A DNA stretch of 64,000 nucleotides from Malurus cyaneus samueli (Eukaryota > Chordata > Aves > Passeriformes > Maluridae). The DNA is taken from the NCBI GenBank assembly GCA_009741485.1, contig CM019236.1:54281885-54345884 (forward strand), given 5' to 3'. Shown piece after piece: positions 1 through 11,989 of the stretch; within the stretch, counting starts at the first letter, position 1, and each line of letters begins with the position of its first letter. A program made the translations under genes and the position numbers. The notes under the pieces are model-generated. The model did no database searches. It saw only the letters and a list, made by a program, of their open reading frames with translations, and was not told the DNA's origin.

Positions 1-3000
1 TCAAAGAGGATTAGCAAAATCCTGTAATTCTGCAAAAATACAAATTCAATTATATTTCACCTTTGGCATTTGAGATAGGAAACAGAAAACTGAGCAGGTT
101 GGTTTTAATGTTTAGGAGGAGGGAAATTCCAGGAGCAAATAAAATCAAAACAGCTCCTTCAAAATTGGAAAATAAACATGTCCTTAATTTCAGTATCTGG
201 AAGTGGTGATTTAAACTACTTTGTTTGCAGGCAGGCTTTGAACTAAAATACTGTTTACATGCATACTGAGAACCATTGTCAACCGGTGCGCTTTTTATAT
301 TTTATTGTAGTATAGTGCTTGCTTTAATCCATTTAATCCATCCAAGAGTCAGTCCAATGAGAAGGAAAGGAAAGGCAGCAGAGGTGTAATAAACACTGAN
401 TTAATTTTTACAGCACAGTACATTATAGAACTATAAAATTGTGTGATTAGCCAACTCATTAACACTGTTTTAAAGCAAATAAGTGTTTAGAGCTTGACAC
501 ACTAAGTGCTGAAAACCTTTCTAATAGTAAATTTAAAAAGTAACCAGTGTTGCTTGGAATAAGGATTGTGCTGCTGTGCATCATCAGGAGCTCAGTACTG
601 GGGCTGTCATCCAATTATTCCATTATAATGCATTCCCTGTCTTACAGCACTCCTGTCTACACTGTTTGGACACTTCCTTGAGAGTGGTGCCATGTAGAAC
701 CTGCAGAGCACTTGCATAGGATTGCCACAAAAATAACTTAATTGATTTAAGTACTGCCCTCCACTTTATAAAAGGATTTCTTTTCACTTGCTCTTTTGTC
801 CTGCATTTTTGGTGGTGACTTAGGAGGCATAGTAAGAGCCAATATAAGAGTCACTGTAGTCACCTAAAGTCTCTGCTGTTCTGGTAGAAACCCATTGATC
901 CTGATGCTGTGTTAGTTGTTTATGCTCTTAACATTTTCAGTGATTATTTAAGAGAGGTCTAATTGCCTGGTATCTGAAAATTCCCAGGTTTTTGTATGTA
1001 GAGTGCTCAGGGAGTGCTTTTTGAAGATGATGTGTTTGAACTGGGAATCTAGAAAGTCTTAACCTCTTTTGGAAGAGTCTAAAAATAAATGAACAGTCTC
1101 TTTAATTTGCTAGATACTGGGAGGCCAGTCCTGTCAAACTTAACTCATGTCATTTGGCGCATTAACTCCAACATTTGGTATTAATTTGTATTAGTTCATT
1201 GAAATTTGAAAACAATGTTTGAGAACTCTTGAAAAACAAATTTACTGTCAGCCAGTTTGACAAAAGCATGGCCTCTTAATAAATTAATTCTTTTGAATCA
1301 GTTTTTCATTATCAACTATGCACTGGTTGAATCACTATCTTGTTTTAATGCTGTGCCAGTGAAATTACTGCTTTGGAAGGGATCTGCCTGATGAATGCTT
1401 CCCCAGGTCAATTTTTAAGCAATTGGATTGCATGATCACTAGTTGTCATGGAATAACAGAAAGAAGAGCACACTGAAATTTAAATCTTGAAATATTTTAG
1501 GGTGAAACTCACAGCACTGTTCTTTTTTGGATATATATATCTGGTAGCCTTTTAAAACAGGTATATTCCAAAACCACATCTAGGACAAGATTAAATATAT
1601 TTCTAAGACTGGGTCAGCCATTAGGCTACATTGATAGTTCTTTGAGGTTCTGTTGTGTTCCAGGCATTGCTTTTGCTGTGGGAAAAGAAGTGTAAACTTG
1701 AGTGAGCAAGGGTCTCACGCACCATATTAAGCTTTGTGATTAAGCTCAGTGGTGCTTAAATGAGTGAGTTTAGGATGTTACATTTCTCTAGCAGCAGTTG
1801 CCATCTGCATGTGCTGACCGAATGATTGTGGGAGAGGGCTCTGTCCCTTTTGGTGCAAAGCTCACTTGTAACCGGTGATTCCACCTCTGCAGAAACTGAT
1901 TTCAGATTGAGCTGTCACTGCCCCGCTTTCTCATGGACCTTGTGCAATGAACTGACATGTCAAGACCAAAAGTGTGAGGCAAGCTGTGGGATTTAGGTCA
2001 GATCCGAGTTGTCCACAGGTTCAGAAGCAGGGAGGCAAGGACTGCTACCCTTAGTTAAAATTGTCATTCCAAGTGGCCCTGGAGCAGTAAAGCTGTGGCA
2101 GCTAGCACTGCCACGGCTGCCTAAACAGTCTGGGACTGATAAGTCCTTATCCCAGCTGTTTACTAAAGGAGAAGTTCCACAATATGAATCTGGTGCTTGA
2201 CATAGTTAGCGCCTTTATTGCTTCCTTGAGTAGTTAAGACCCACTTAGCTGTGTCAATTTGACTAACAGAATGCCATCCTGAAGTAGGATAGATGAGATG
2301 TGTAGTACTCTAGGTAAGAAAAGTGAAGGGAATGATTGTCTGGAAGACTACAGCAAAGTGGGAACTTTGAAAACTGGTTAATTTCAGAACAGAGTATGTA
2401 TTCTGGAGCTGTGCCTAAAGCTACTGGCTCTGGGACAGTGAAGAGTCTAAAAGGTTTCTGCTTCTTGCTTCCTCTTTGCTCAGAGGTTAATTACTGGCAG
2501 TAACTGAGATAGCTTTTATAAAGGTAGCTCTGGAAAATCCCCACAAATAAATTCTTCCCTTAAATAAACAGTAGCAGTAGGATTGGATTCAGGTTTTTTT
2601 GTAGCCATGCTGTGAAACCTCTCTATTTTTAGACCCTTGAGTAGAGTCCAGAGAGAGTGGACAGTGATGGGACTAAGCTATACAGCTAAAATTGCTGCAT
2701 TTGAAATGTCAGCAACAAGTCGTTTGAGGTCCATCTTTATAGGCATGTTTACTTTCGTACAGAGGAATAACTGTTCCCTCTGGAGTTACATTCTTGGCTT
2801 GTTTCCATTCATTTATATGCAAGAAGAGTAAACCTCTAGTCAACCACACTCCATACAAGTCAGTAAGAAAGGCGTAATTGTGGATTTCTTCCCCCATGCA
2901 TTTGAAGACCAAAATGAACCTGAAAATGAGTTGGTAGTATTTCTCCTTCAGTTTTTCAAAGTCATTAGCACTACAAAATGGATGCCTTGAAGCCTGGTTA

Positions 3001-4316
3001 ATTTGTATATAATGGTGAATGGCTCTTGTTTTGACGATGAGAAAAGTCATCAAACACTTCTGTGTATGATGTTCATTTCCAAATATCTGAATAATAGTTG
3101 CAGGATTGATACATTCAGGAAAGAACATACACAACTTGTCGCCTTTGTCCACCAAATAGAGCTTTTCCAGCCTTTCACAACTTCCCATATGTTAATGAAA
3201 AACATTTTCTGAGAAATTGGCAGCTTCATGCTTTGTAGCTAATGCCAGCTTTTTTCATGGACCGGTTCAAGGCAGAGCAAAGGGAAAAATGCCTTTTTTT
3301 AGTTCATGAATTACTCTGACAGGCTTTCACATTGCCCCTCCTCTTATTAATATTCTTTTTGATGTGAGCTTGTAAAACAGAGGATTGGCTGTTAATCTCT
3401 GGGATCTCAAGGGCTTTTGGCAGTGGCCCATAATTGATGTGTTCACATGGCTGTTGTCTGACTACTAATGATTAGACAGCGCTCTTATCTCCCAGCTAAA
3501 TCAGTGTTGCTTATAAATCACACTTGATAAAGTACAGTTTCATTTCTTCAAAGGGTCTGTGCATGTCTATATAGTTTGATACAACTGCCAGAGCCATTTC
3601 ATGATTTCATGACGGCTTAGATTAGGTTTATTTTTATGAGCAAGACATTTGAATTTCTACCAATCATTCAAAAAACGTTTCTTTGCGTTTGTCTTTGTTT
3701 TAAGCTGATTATGCAGTGGGTAGAATAGAAAGGATAGGCACAGTTAGAGTGGAGTGTACTAGAAGGTGCAAGTAACTGGAGAATATAACATGAAAAGTGG
3801 AGAACTCGGACTGTTGGTGTCTTTTGCTTTATTAGAATAGAAAGGGAGCTTCATTTGCACTAGGTGTTGTTCACATTGCTACACTATAAAAATAATCTAT
3901 GAGAGTATAAGAAAGGACTTTCGGAAACACATGGCATTTTGGCCGTGTGTCTGAGGTCTTCTGAGTGAGATCAGGTCCTTTGCATGCCTCTGTTGTTTTT
4001 CAATAAGATAAGTATGATAAATCTTAACCAAAACTCTTCAAATACAAACTTCTGTCTGTGTTTGGGTTCCTAGAGAGCATGCTAATAAGGATCTCAAGGT
4101 TCTAAGACAAAATAAATAGGTAAAAATGTTGTTGAGATAGGGACATAAAAACAGAGATCTCAAGGTGACCTGAATTCCGAGTTACTGAAAGGACAAGATT
4201 TGTCTGTCTGTTAAGTAACTTGTAATCAGATAACTTGGTGTTGATAGTGTGGATGCTCTCACGAAAAGGAACTGAGAGAACACTGAATCTGGGTTCCTCC
4301 TCTCTATCCAAACTGA

Positions 4317-4350
4317 TACATGCTTGCCTCAGAGTTGAGGCAAGCATGTA
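4317..4350. repeat. Perfect 15-bp inverted repeat with 4-nt loop
   Basis: TACATGCTTGCCTCA at 4,317-4,331 is followed by the loop GAGT (4,332-4,335) and then by its exact reverse complement at 4,336-4,350. Complementarity stops sharply on both sides. No transposon ends, target duplication or coding context are visible. A hairpin this perfect is unexpected by chance in 64 kb. Confidence 0.9.
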
Positions 4351-6824
4351 AGGAAATTTTGAAAGTTGGTTCTTGCCAACTCTGGTTCATGTATTTGCCT
4401 ACATAGTGTAAGATTCTCATCTTCAGTCTCATTGTTAAGGGTTATTGGACACTTTGTGTCAGAAACGAGCACCAATCCAATAATTTAGAGGGAATTTAGG
4501 TGTTTCCTCCTCTTAAGGATTATTTACCTTTAAAAAATATTTACTGTCCAGGTATTATTTTCTGATTTTTTTAGCTGTCTTACTTGAAAGGCTATCTACT
4601 TTTCACCCTTGTGAAACAATCAATACAGTCCAAGTACTGCCCACTGTTATGCTTCAGTGGACCTACTCTGGATTCACACCAGTGAAGGTGCTCACCAGTT
4701 GGGAGAAGAAAAAAGACTTGCCATAAACTTTCCTGAAGAGAATAGATCAAACTGCATTTGAGAATAAAGATTTCAACTAGATATCCAACAGTGGGTAGTT
4801 TCAGAGAAAGCTAAACAATAATGCTTCAGCTCTCTGTCCAGTTGAACTGTCACAGTGAAAACGGAAGCTGAAATGACATTTTGGAAATGTTTCTTTTAGT
4901 GACTTGCTAAATAATCATGAATGTGTGTGGCCCATTCTTGAAAGTGATAATACTTGCTTGTCCTTTAAATAAAATTAGGACACAATATCCTACACTTGGA
5001 AGTGTTTGTAGCTAATACTGTAAAGTTTGGTCCTAAGGAATATAGAAAAATCTGATACAGACCTAGCCCTATCAAGATGTGCAAGAAGGAGACCTCTAGG
5101 GCAATAATACAGAAATATATTAGTCAGAGACCCACATGTCTTGCCTAAAAAGCCTAAGGGCTTTTTAAATTAAAAAAAAATAGAGTCTGTAGACACAAAG
5201 AAATATGGGGCCATTAAGTCAAATGCTCAATTTTCAGAACATGCTAAAAATGCCATTCATTAGAACGTAGTTAGGCATGTTAAGGCTTTTGGTATCCATA
5301 AGCCATCAAGGAACTTCATTTCTGTTCCTGGGGATTACAGAAGTTATTTGACAACCTTTTGGAAGAGAAATTATTATTCTTAACAAAAAATTATGGAATT
5401 CAGGAAGCAAACAGCCTGAGTGATAATGTGTGCAGCTTTCCACTCACAAAGGGAGGGGTCATCAAATGGGTAAAAGGCAACAATGGGCCATTGACATGCA
5501 GAAAGTAAAAGCAGTATAAAGAAGCCGCTTCTCTTCTGAATTCTTTTTGCCATTTTATTACACATTGTCGTGGAGTCCTGGAAAAACTCACAAAGTTTTA
5601 CTGGATGTCTCATGTCCTGTAGAATGGCTGAAATGGCAGCTCTTCCACCAGGCTATGGTGGCATCATCAATTAACTGAAACCATGTTTTGGTAATGGAGA
5701 ACTTCTGCTATGGAGTCACGGGGTCGTGATTTGCTTGGATATTGAGAAGGAAAATTTGCAGTAGAGTAGTTAAATGATGATGTAATCAAATTAACCATTA
5801 TCTTCCTATATGCAATTAATGTGAAAATTTTCCTTGGTTGGTTTCTTGGAATCTTGATCTGCCATAGAGCAGCCATGCATTCTTTCTTGGATTGAAGTCT
5901 CACATGTTTTAGAAATAAACATTGGAAAACTGAGGATAATGCTTATTTACGTGCTCTGAGATTTATGTAAGCAAATATCATACCTATTTTCAGGCTCAGA
6001 ACCATGAAAGGTTGAGTGTAGCAGAAACTTTGGAATAAAAAGAGGTGGTTGCCTTTGTTAAAATGAGAATTTTTTTTCTTGAGAATGGAAAGCTTCTAAA
6101 AGGTCATAAAATGTCATAAAGCAGTACCTAATCCTCAGCAGCAAGTGGATGGTTTTTACCATATTGAGTTGCATGACACTGAGAGATACTGAACATCATT
6201 ATGCAGTTCTGTCGAGCCCCAGGCAATCCAGAGAAATTCTTTCTTGACTATTCAGATAATTCCTTTCCTGACTGTGGAATACAGTATACCTCTCTACAGA
6301 AGACAGGTATCTTGAGTGAATTTTAGTATTTTTTTATTTTGTATTAAAGCTTAGCAAAGCATAATGGCTGACTGAAGAAAAATTTGGAAGTGCAGATTGA
6401 AGAGCTGACCAGGAAAAATCAAGATTCAGTGCAGAAAGGTGTTCTAGAGACAGTTATCTCAATGAATGTGATTTACTTAGGCTGAATGAGGAGAAATGTC
6501 TCTACAAGAAATTTGCAGGTGGTGATCTGGGCATCCTCCCAGGACTTTGCCAAGCATCAGAGTTGACATACAATTTTTCACAGACGCAGCCTTGGCAAAA
6601 GAATATCAGCAGCAGCTGTCAAATGCTAATCTTTCTCACAGTAAAATGGGTGTGTGGCTTGGGAAATTCCAATCATCTGAGCTACTGTAGGAGGTACAAG
6701 AGAATACCAGGAAGTTTCCTTGCCTGTTGTTCAGCACCATTGTGCTGCATCAGACCCGACTCAGGCTTGACTTTCTATCATGGTTTTCATTAATGCTGTT
6801 CTAAAAATAAAATACTATATTATC

Positions 6825-6882
6825 ATGTCTGTGGAGGTGCTGCAGATACATTATGTCACGTAGTCACATAATGTCTGTGGAG
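6825..6882. repeat. Nested direct and inverted short repeats
   Basis: ATGTCTGTGGAG occurs at 6,825-6,836 and again at 6,871-6,882. Between and overlapping them, CATTATGT (6,849-6,856) faces its reverse complement ACATAATG (6,866-6,873) across a 9-nt loop. The second direct-repeat copy overlaps the right arm by three bases. Confidence 0.8.
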
Positions 6883-7773
6883 ATCTGGAGGTCAGCAGGT
6901 AAAAGGAACATGGACTTGTCAAAAGATGAGGAGTGTGCAAAACTCTGCCTACTGGTCGACACAACTGATGCAAGTGGTAAAGAGTGTTTTGGGTACAAGC
7001 GGACATTTTCTTCTTATTTCTCTTATTTAAAGGTTAGTAGTAACAGAGTAAGACTTTTAAGTGGATTTTGTTTTTTTTTTTTTTTGGTTAATAGCAACTG
7101 TTCAGAGTATTGAAATAATTCCAGATGTGAGTGATTTGCTGTCTTACTAGGGAAAAAAGTGTCAGTTCTGTTAATGTCTTTTTGCTCTCTCCAACTAGTC
7201 AGTTGATTGAAATGGAGAAGTTAATTTTAAGAGCAGGAAATACTTGGAAACTGCAGGTAGATGCTACTTGTGTTACTCAGTTCAACACACAATTGCACAT
7301 CAGGTTTTCTTCTTCATAGTACAATATTTATAAAGCATAACAATTTTAAAAAAAATATGGAACAAAGGTTTCAAAGTGTAAAATTTGAATGAAATTTAGG
7401 CAATTTGAATCATCTTTGTGGTTCTTTTATATTTATGCTCTTGTGATTCTCAGCTAAGCTGACCAAAAAATTTTCTCACTGCCTCTGACCTTCCTGAGTT
7501 TTGAATGTAAAGCTAGTAATAGATATGTCTGTTCTATGACAGAAATTCTTTTCTACATCCATGTCTTTTCCTATGCTGCCCCTTATGGCACTGACCTTCC
7601 CCCCCACCCCCCAACAATTTGATGTAGAGCATTTGAAGAAAATAAAATATTGCCTCTGTTAAGCATGATGTCAAGATGCTTCTGAGTTGGCCTCTGATAT
7701 GATTTACAGGCAAGAAATACTGAACTGAGATGAAAATGAAGTCTTTCAGACAAAATGGAGATTCTTCATAGTG

Positions 7774-7847
7774 ATAATTCCTGTTACATGGTAGAGATAA
7801 TTCCTGTTACATGGTACTATTCGTAGTATAATTCCTGTTACATGGTA
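7774..7847. repeat. Three-copy tandem repeat with a 20-bp core
   Basis: The unit ATAATTCCTGTTACATGGTA occurs identically at 7,774-7,793, 7,797-7,816 and 7,828-7,847. Spacers are 3 nt and 11 nt, so the periods are 23 and 31. Identity across the cores points to recent local duplication. It is not part of any repeat family I recognise. Confidence 0.9.
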
Positions 7848-10559
7848 GAGAAGGAATAGTTTTAGGTTTTGGATATGTAAATTATCTGTGGGGCAAGGTT
7901 TGCAGCAAGAGGAGAGTTAAAGACTGGGGAGATGTCTGGAAATGCAGACATGCTTCTGAGTACCCAGGTGTTTTTCTCATGTCATGTTCTCCCACATTTG
8001 TTTTCTTCCAAAGCAATTACATTAATTTCATTGAAATTACTTCTGGTTTATGATGCTGTGCATGAGATTACAGTGAGGTCTTCTGGGGTCACTGTTGTTT
8101 TAGAAAATTAAGATAGAGGCAAGTACACTTTTATGTGAAAACAATCTAGTCTCTCTTTCACCATAAAATCTGGAGAAAGCAGTCTGAAGGAATCAAAACT
8201 TCGAGATAGGGCTGAATTCCTTTATTTCCTGTTTGCCTTTCCAGACATAGTGATTCTGTGAAATATTAATTAATAACTCTAAAGAACTTGTAATTTGCAG
8301 GGTGGGAAGTTTCTTAGTCCTTTCTGTCTTTATGTTGTTGTCCTTTAGAGAGAGGATTTAGGTTTGCAAAGGTCTAGGCTTTGATAGAATTCAGTTCTTC
8401 TTTTCACATTCTTTCTATTAATGCATCCCCACGGGAATGCTTACAGTAGATTTTTCTTTTTTCTCTCCATTAAAAAAGCAGTGCTTTCTGGGAAGGGCTT
8501 TTACTTAGCCTGAAACCTTCTCCTCTGCCTTTCTCCTGGTTGTGTTGGTAAATGGATTAAATGGCCTTTGGCACGTACATTTGAAAATCACCTGTTGGAT
8601 GACACTGCAGTAAGTAGTGTAGGAGCCACTTTGGTCTTCAGCTTGTAGACTATGTTATAATTGAGATGTATCCTCAAGGATACACCTTCATTAAATCAGG
8701 AAGGTGAGTTTTGATACACAGAACTTGATACCAGCATGTAATGTGCCTGGGTAACTGCATGGCCACCTTGTTTATTAGAAAGTCTTGCATATTTCTTGTT
8801 GGTGTATTTCCTTTTTCTTCCATGTGTGCTTCCTACTACTGGCAAATGTTATGCAGCCACCAAAATAGACGTTTTTTTCCTTGATAAATGTTCAGATAAA
8901 GGATTGCTCCATGGAGCAGTCACTACATTGCTTGGCAGGAAGTCTTTTTTTTTCTGTGAGCTCTTTGCTACTAGGCATCATAGCGCTCTGATACAATCAA
9001 ACACTTGGCAGTGGAAAACTGCCATGAATAACACTGCAGCTTCGTAGCCTTTGTCACCAATCAGCTCTCAAAAGCTCTTGGAATTAGGTGAAGAAAATAT
9101 TGCTTGACTATTTCTGTCTTTTTGTACTCCTTTGATTGTATGTCTAAAGAGACCATCTATGTAAATAACCTTCTTCAGATTCCGATTTTCAATCTCATAT
9201 TGGATCTCTTGTGTGATAAACAGCATGGCTACTGCTCAGTATGCACCAACACCTGGGAGTAATAATGAAAAAATAACAGTGAGAAACTGCAGAGCATCTG
9301 TTCTTGACATTAACTTTCCTCGGTCTGACAGACTGCCACCACCAGATGTTAGTCTTATGTGCCTTTTCTTCCTCTGGAGATGGCAGCCTTCCTGCCTCTT
9401 TGCCTCTAATGGCTTACATCAGTGCCCTTTGGAGAATTCATGGAAACAATTGTGTCACCACAATGCTCTCTCTAGGAACCACCGCTTTGCAGTGCTGTTA
9501 CGATTATCAAACAAGAGTGGATCATTTTAAAACATGGAAATCTGGAGCAATGTTTAAGCTTAGCATATTTCTTTTCTTGTGACTAAAGTCACATTTATGC
9601 AATGGACATGCATCTCAGGGACAGTAAGTGTTCACTTATTTCTCAGCCTTGCCCTGGGTGAACAATTCTGGTGGAAAACATGAACATTTATTAGCAGGTC
9701 TAAATAAACCAGAAATGAGTACAAATATTTGTAACAAAAAACTTAATGGGATACACAGTCAGATCCATGGTTTTGTTAGCTCCCTCTCAGTGTTTATAGT
9801 ACTTGAAAATGGAAAACACATCTGTCAGTTTAGTCTACATTCATTGAAAACATTGGCTAGTTTAGTATGACCACAGAAAACACTTCGGATTTTTTTTCCT
9901 CTGGTTATGTGATGAGTGTATTTTATGGAAAAATGGATGCTGCATGTGCAGCAGGAGGTTTTGCCAGCTTTAGAAAACACCGTGTAAACTAACAGGCTGT
10001 TCATCAGCATTTTGGGGGTTAGTAATAGGATGTGGCTTAGCTCCTCTTAAGTGCTAGGCTCCCTTTACCTGCCAATTACTGATCCTGGTTTTGTTCTGGC
10101 TTGGAGTAAGGTATGTTAAGAACTCCTCAATTATGCCTGGGGTACATGTTGACCCCGTTCCACTGACAGAGCACCATTACACAGCCAGAGCCAGGGAGCA
10201 GGGCTCTGTGCCATCCAACCGTGTGCCTCCGCTTGGCATCAGGCAGCAGGAGCTGTAGAGCGTGGAATCACTGTCTCCCCATGCAAGGCATACACAGTTA
10301 TGGTTTTGTGTGATGTCTGCTATTAAATACTGCAAGTAACAGATGCTGCTGGGGGTCAGCTGGTATTTGACTTTCCTGTGCGCATTCAAGTCTGCTCTGC
10401 AAAGCATTCTGCATGTGGCTTTAACTCTGCAACGTGTTGGCATAAGGAGAAGAATAAAGACATCATTGCTTGAGTGCATTGTTCTTATGCTGCAGGAACT
10501 CTGCTTTAACCAGTAGAATTTTGATTATATTAGTGGGTTTTTATTCCTTAAGGAAGTTT

Positions 10560-10712
10560 TTAGTATTCATGTTTTGCTTTGGTTTTGGTGTTGTGGGGTT
10601 TTTTTGTGTGTGTGTGTTTGTTTGTTTGTTTCTTTGTTTGTTTGTTTGTTTGTTGGGTTTTGTTGCTTGTTTTTTATTGTTTTGCTTGGTTGGGTTAGTT
10701 TTTTTTTTTTTT
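10560..10712. repeat. T/G-rich low-complexity tract with (TG)n and (TTTG)n
   Basis: A (TG)n run at about 10,604-10,616 runs into (TTTG)n to about 10,655, flanked by TTTTGG-like sequence and a T run near 10,700-10,711. Apparent reading frames on both strands are products of the repeat. Confidence 0.9.
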
Positions 10713-11989
10713 ACTTGGTTTACCACTAGCTGGGATTTGTTATAATAATAATGCCTTAAATGAGGAATACGTTGGATGCAAAATGTGTGGTATAGGTCTT
10801 CTCTGCTCTTGGTCTAAAGGGATTAATTGATTAGAGATGATAGTTGGATCAAAAGATCATGCAAATATTTTTACAAGGTTACTGTTAATTAGGAGCAACA
10901 TGAGGTTTCAGTGCAGACTTTGAAGCCTTGGCTCCAGTTTATATGCATGAGTAATGCAAAAGAAACAAAATTGTAAAAGGACATGGTAACAATTGTTTAA
11001 ACATTTTATAAACTGTTCTGTTTATATTATTTGTTTATTTTTGTCAATGAATGGTCATTTGATGAGAGTAAGTGATCTATGATACAAGTGTAATACCTTT
11101 TATCTATCTGTTTCTTTGTATCCCCATTTTGCTTTACAAGAAAGCAAAAATTAACTTTGATCTGCATTAAGATACATTTGAGCAAAATGTAGATGATGGT
11201 GACAATGATCATTGTGTCTTTTCCATTGAGCCTTTGTATGAGGCACAAAATTAAAAACAGCGTAGACTTGAAGGCATTTGACCATCTCTTTCAATGCTGC
11301 TAAAAGGCAGCTATTTTAAAAAAGTCATTAGGTTGAAGAGTGATTTCTTCATGTGGTGTCTGTGGTCCAGTGGGCCAGATGAACATGATTTCCATGTGGT
11401 TCAGCAAGTCGAGGGGGCACACTCACATCCTTATCGAGCTGTCTTTTATGTGACAAGGGACCTTACAGCCAAAGTGAAATAATGAAAACCTGCAGCAAAT
11501 CTTTATACGGAAAACCTGCTACTAAGTAGATTGGAAGTCGTATGGGCAGGAGAACTTCTTCATATGGACATGCTGCCTCTGTGAATTGTCTTGTGTACAG
11601 ACCAATTGTCCAGTGAGATATATTCTTCTAAATATGCCTCTTGGAAACTCTGAGAAAGTAGGTGATTTGGATAGAGTCTTATTCTGTTATTCATCTGTTA
11701 TTCCAAGCAGAAAGAGCTAAATGTTATCTGTAAGGTCTAGGTGGGTCATCCAAATAATTTTTAAATGATGGATGACAAGAGATGGTGTTTGCTTCCATGT
11801 GAGTTTAGAATTGTTCCAACTGCTAATTTTTATGTATACACATGAAAAAAAAAAAAGGCATTGTTTGTCTTGTACTGTCTTTATGAATACTTTTCTTTAA
11901 ATAGAAATATGATTCATTTTGCAATTAGTTTTCCATCACAATTCAGTCTGTCAGTTGCAAGAAAAAGTAAACTTATTCCTTGTTTACAA

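Larger units (their letters stand above)
1..11989. other. ZNF608 intron, upstream part (no gene seen)
   Basis: This stretch is AT-rich and CpG-poor. Reading frames longer than 60 codons occur at the density expected by chance, and none shows a recognisable domain, codon bias or splice context. I take it as ZNF608 intron because the next recognisable coding element, at 12,374, starts with a splice acceptor in a coding frame. Local structures are a perfect hairpin at 4,317-4,350, a nested inverted/direct repeat at 6,825-6,882, a three-copy tandem repeat at 7,774-7,847 and a T/G-rich tract at 10,560-10,712. One undetermined base (n) is at 400. The upstream ZNF608 exon(s) encoding the acidic N-terminus are not visible here and should lie to the left of the window. 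Confidence 0.7.
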
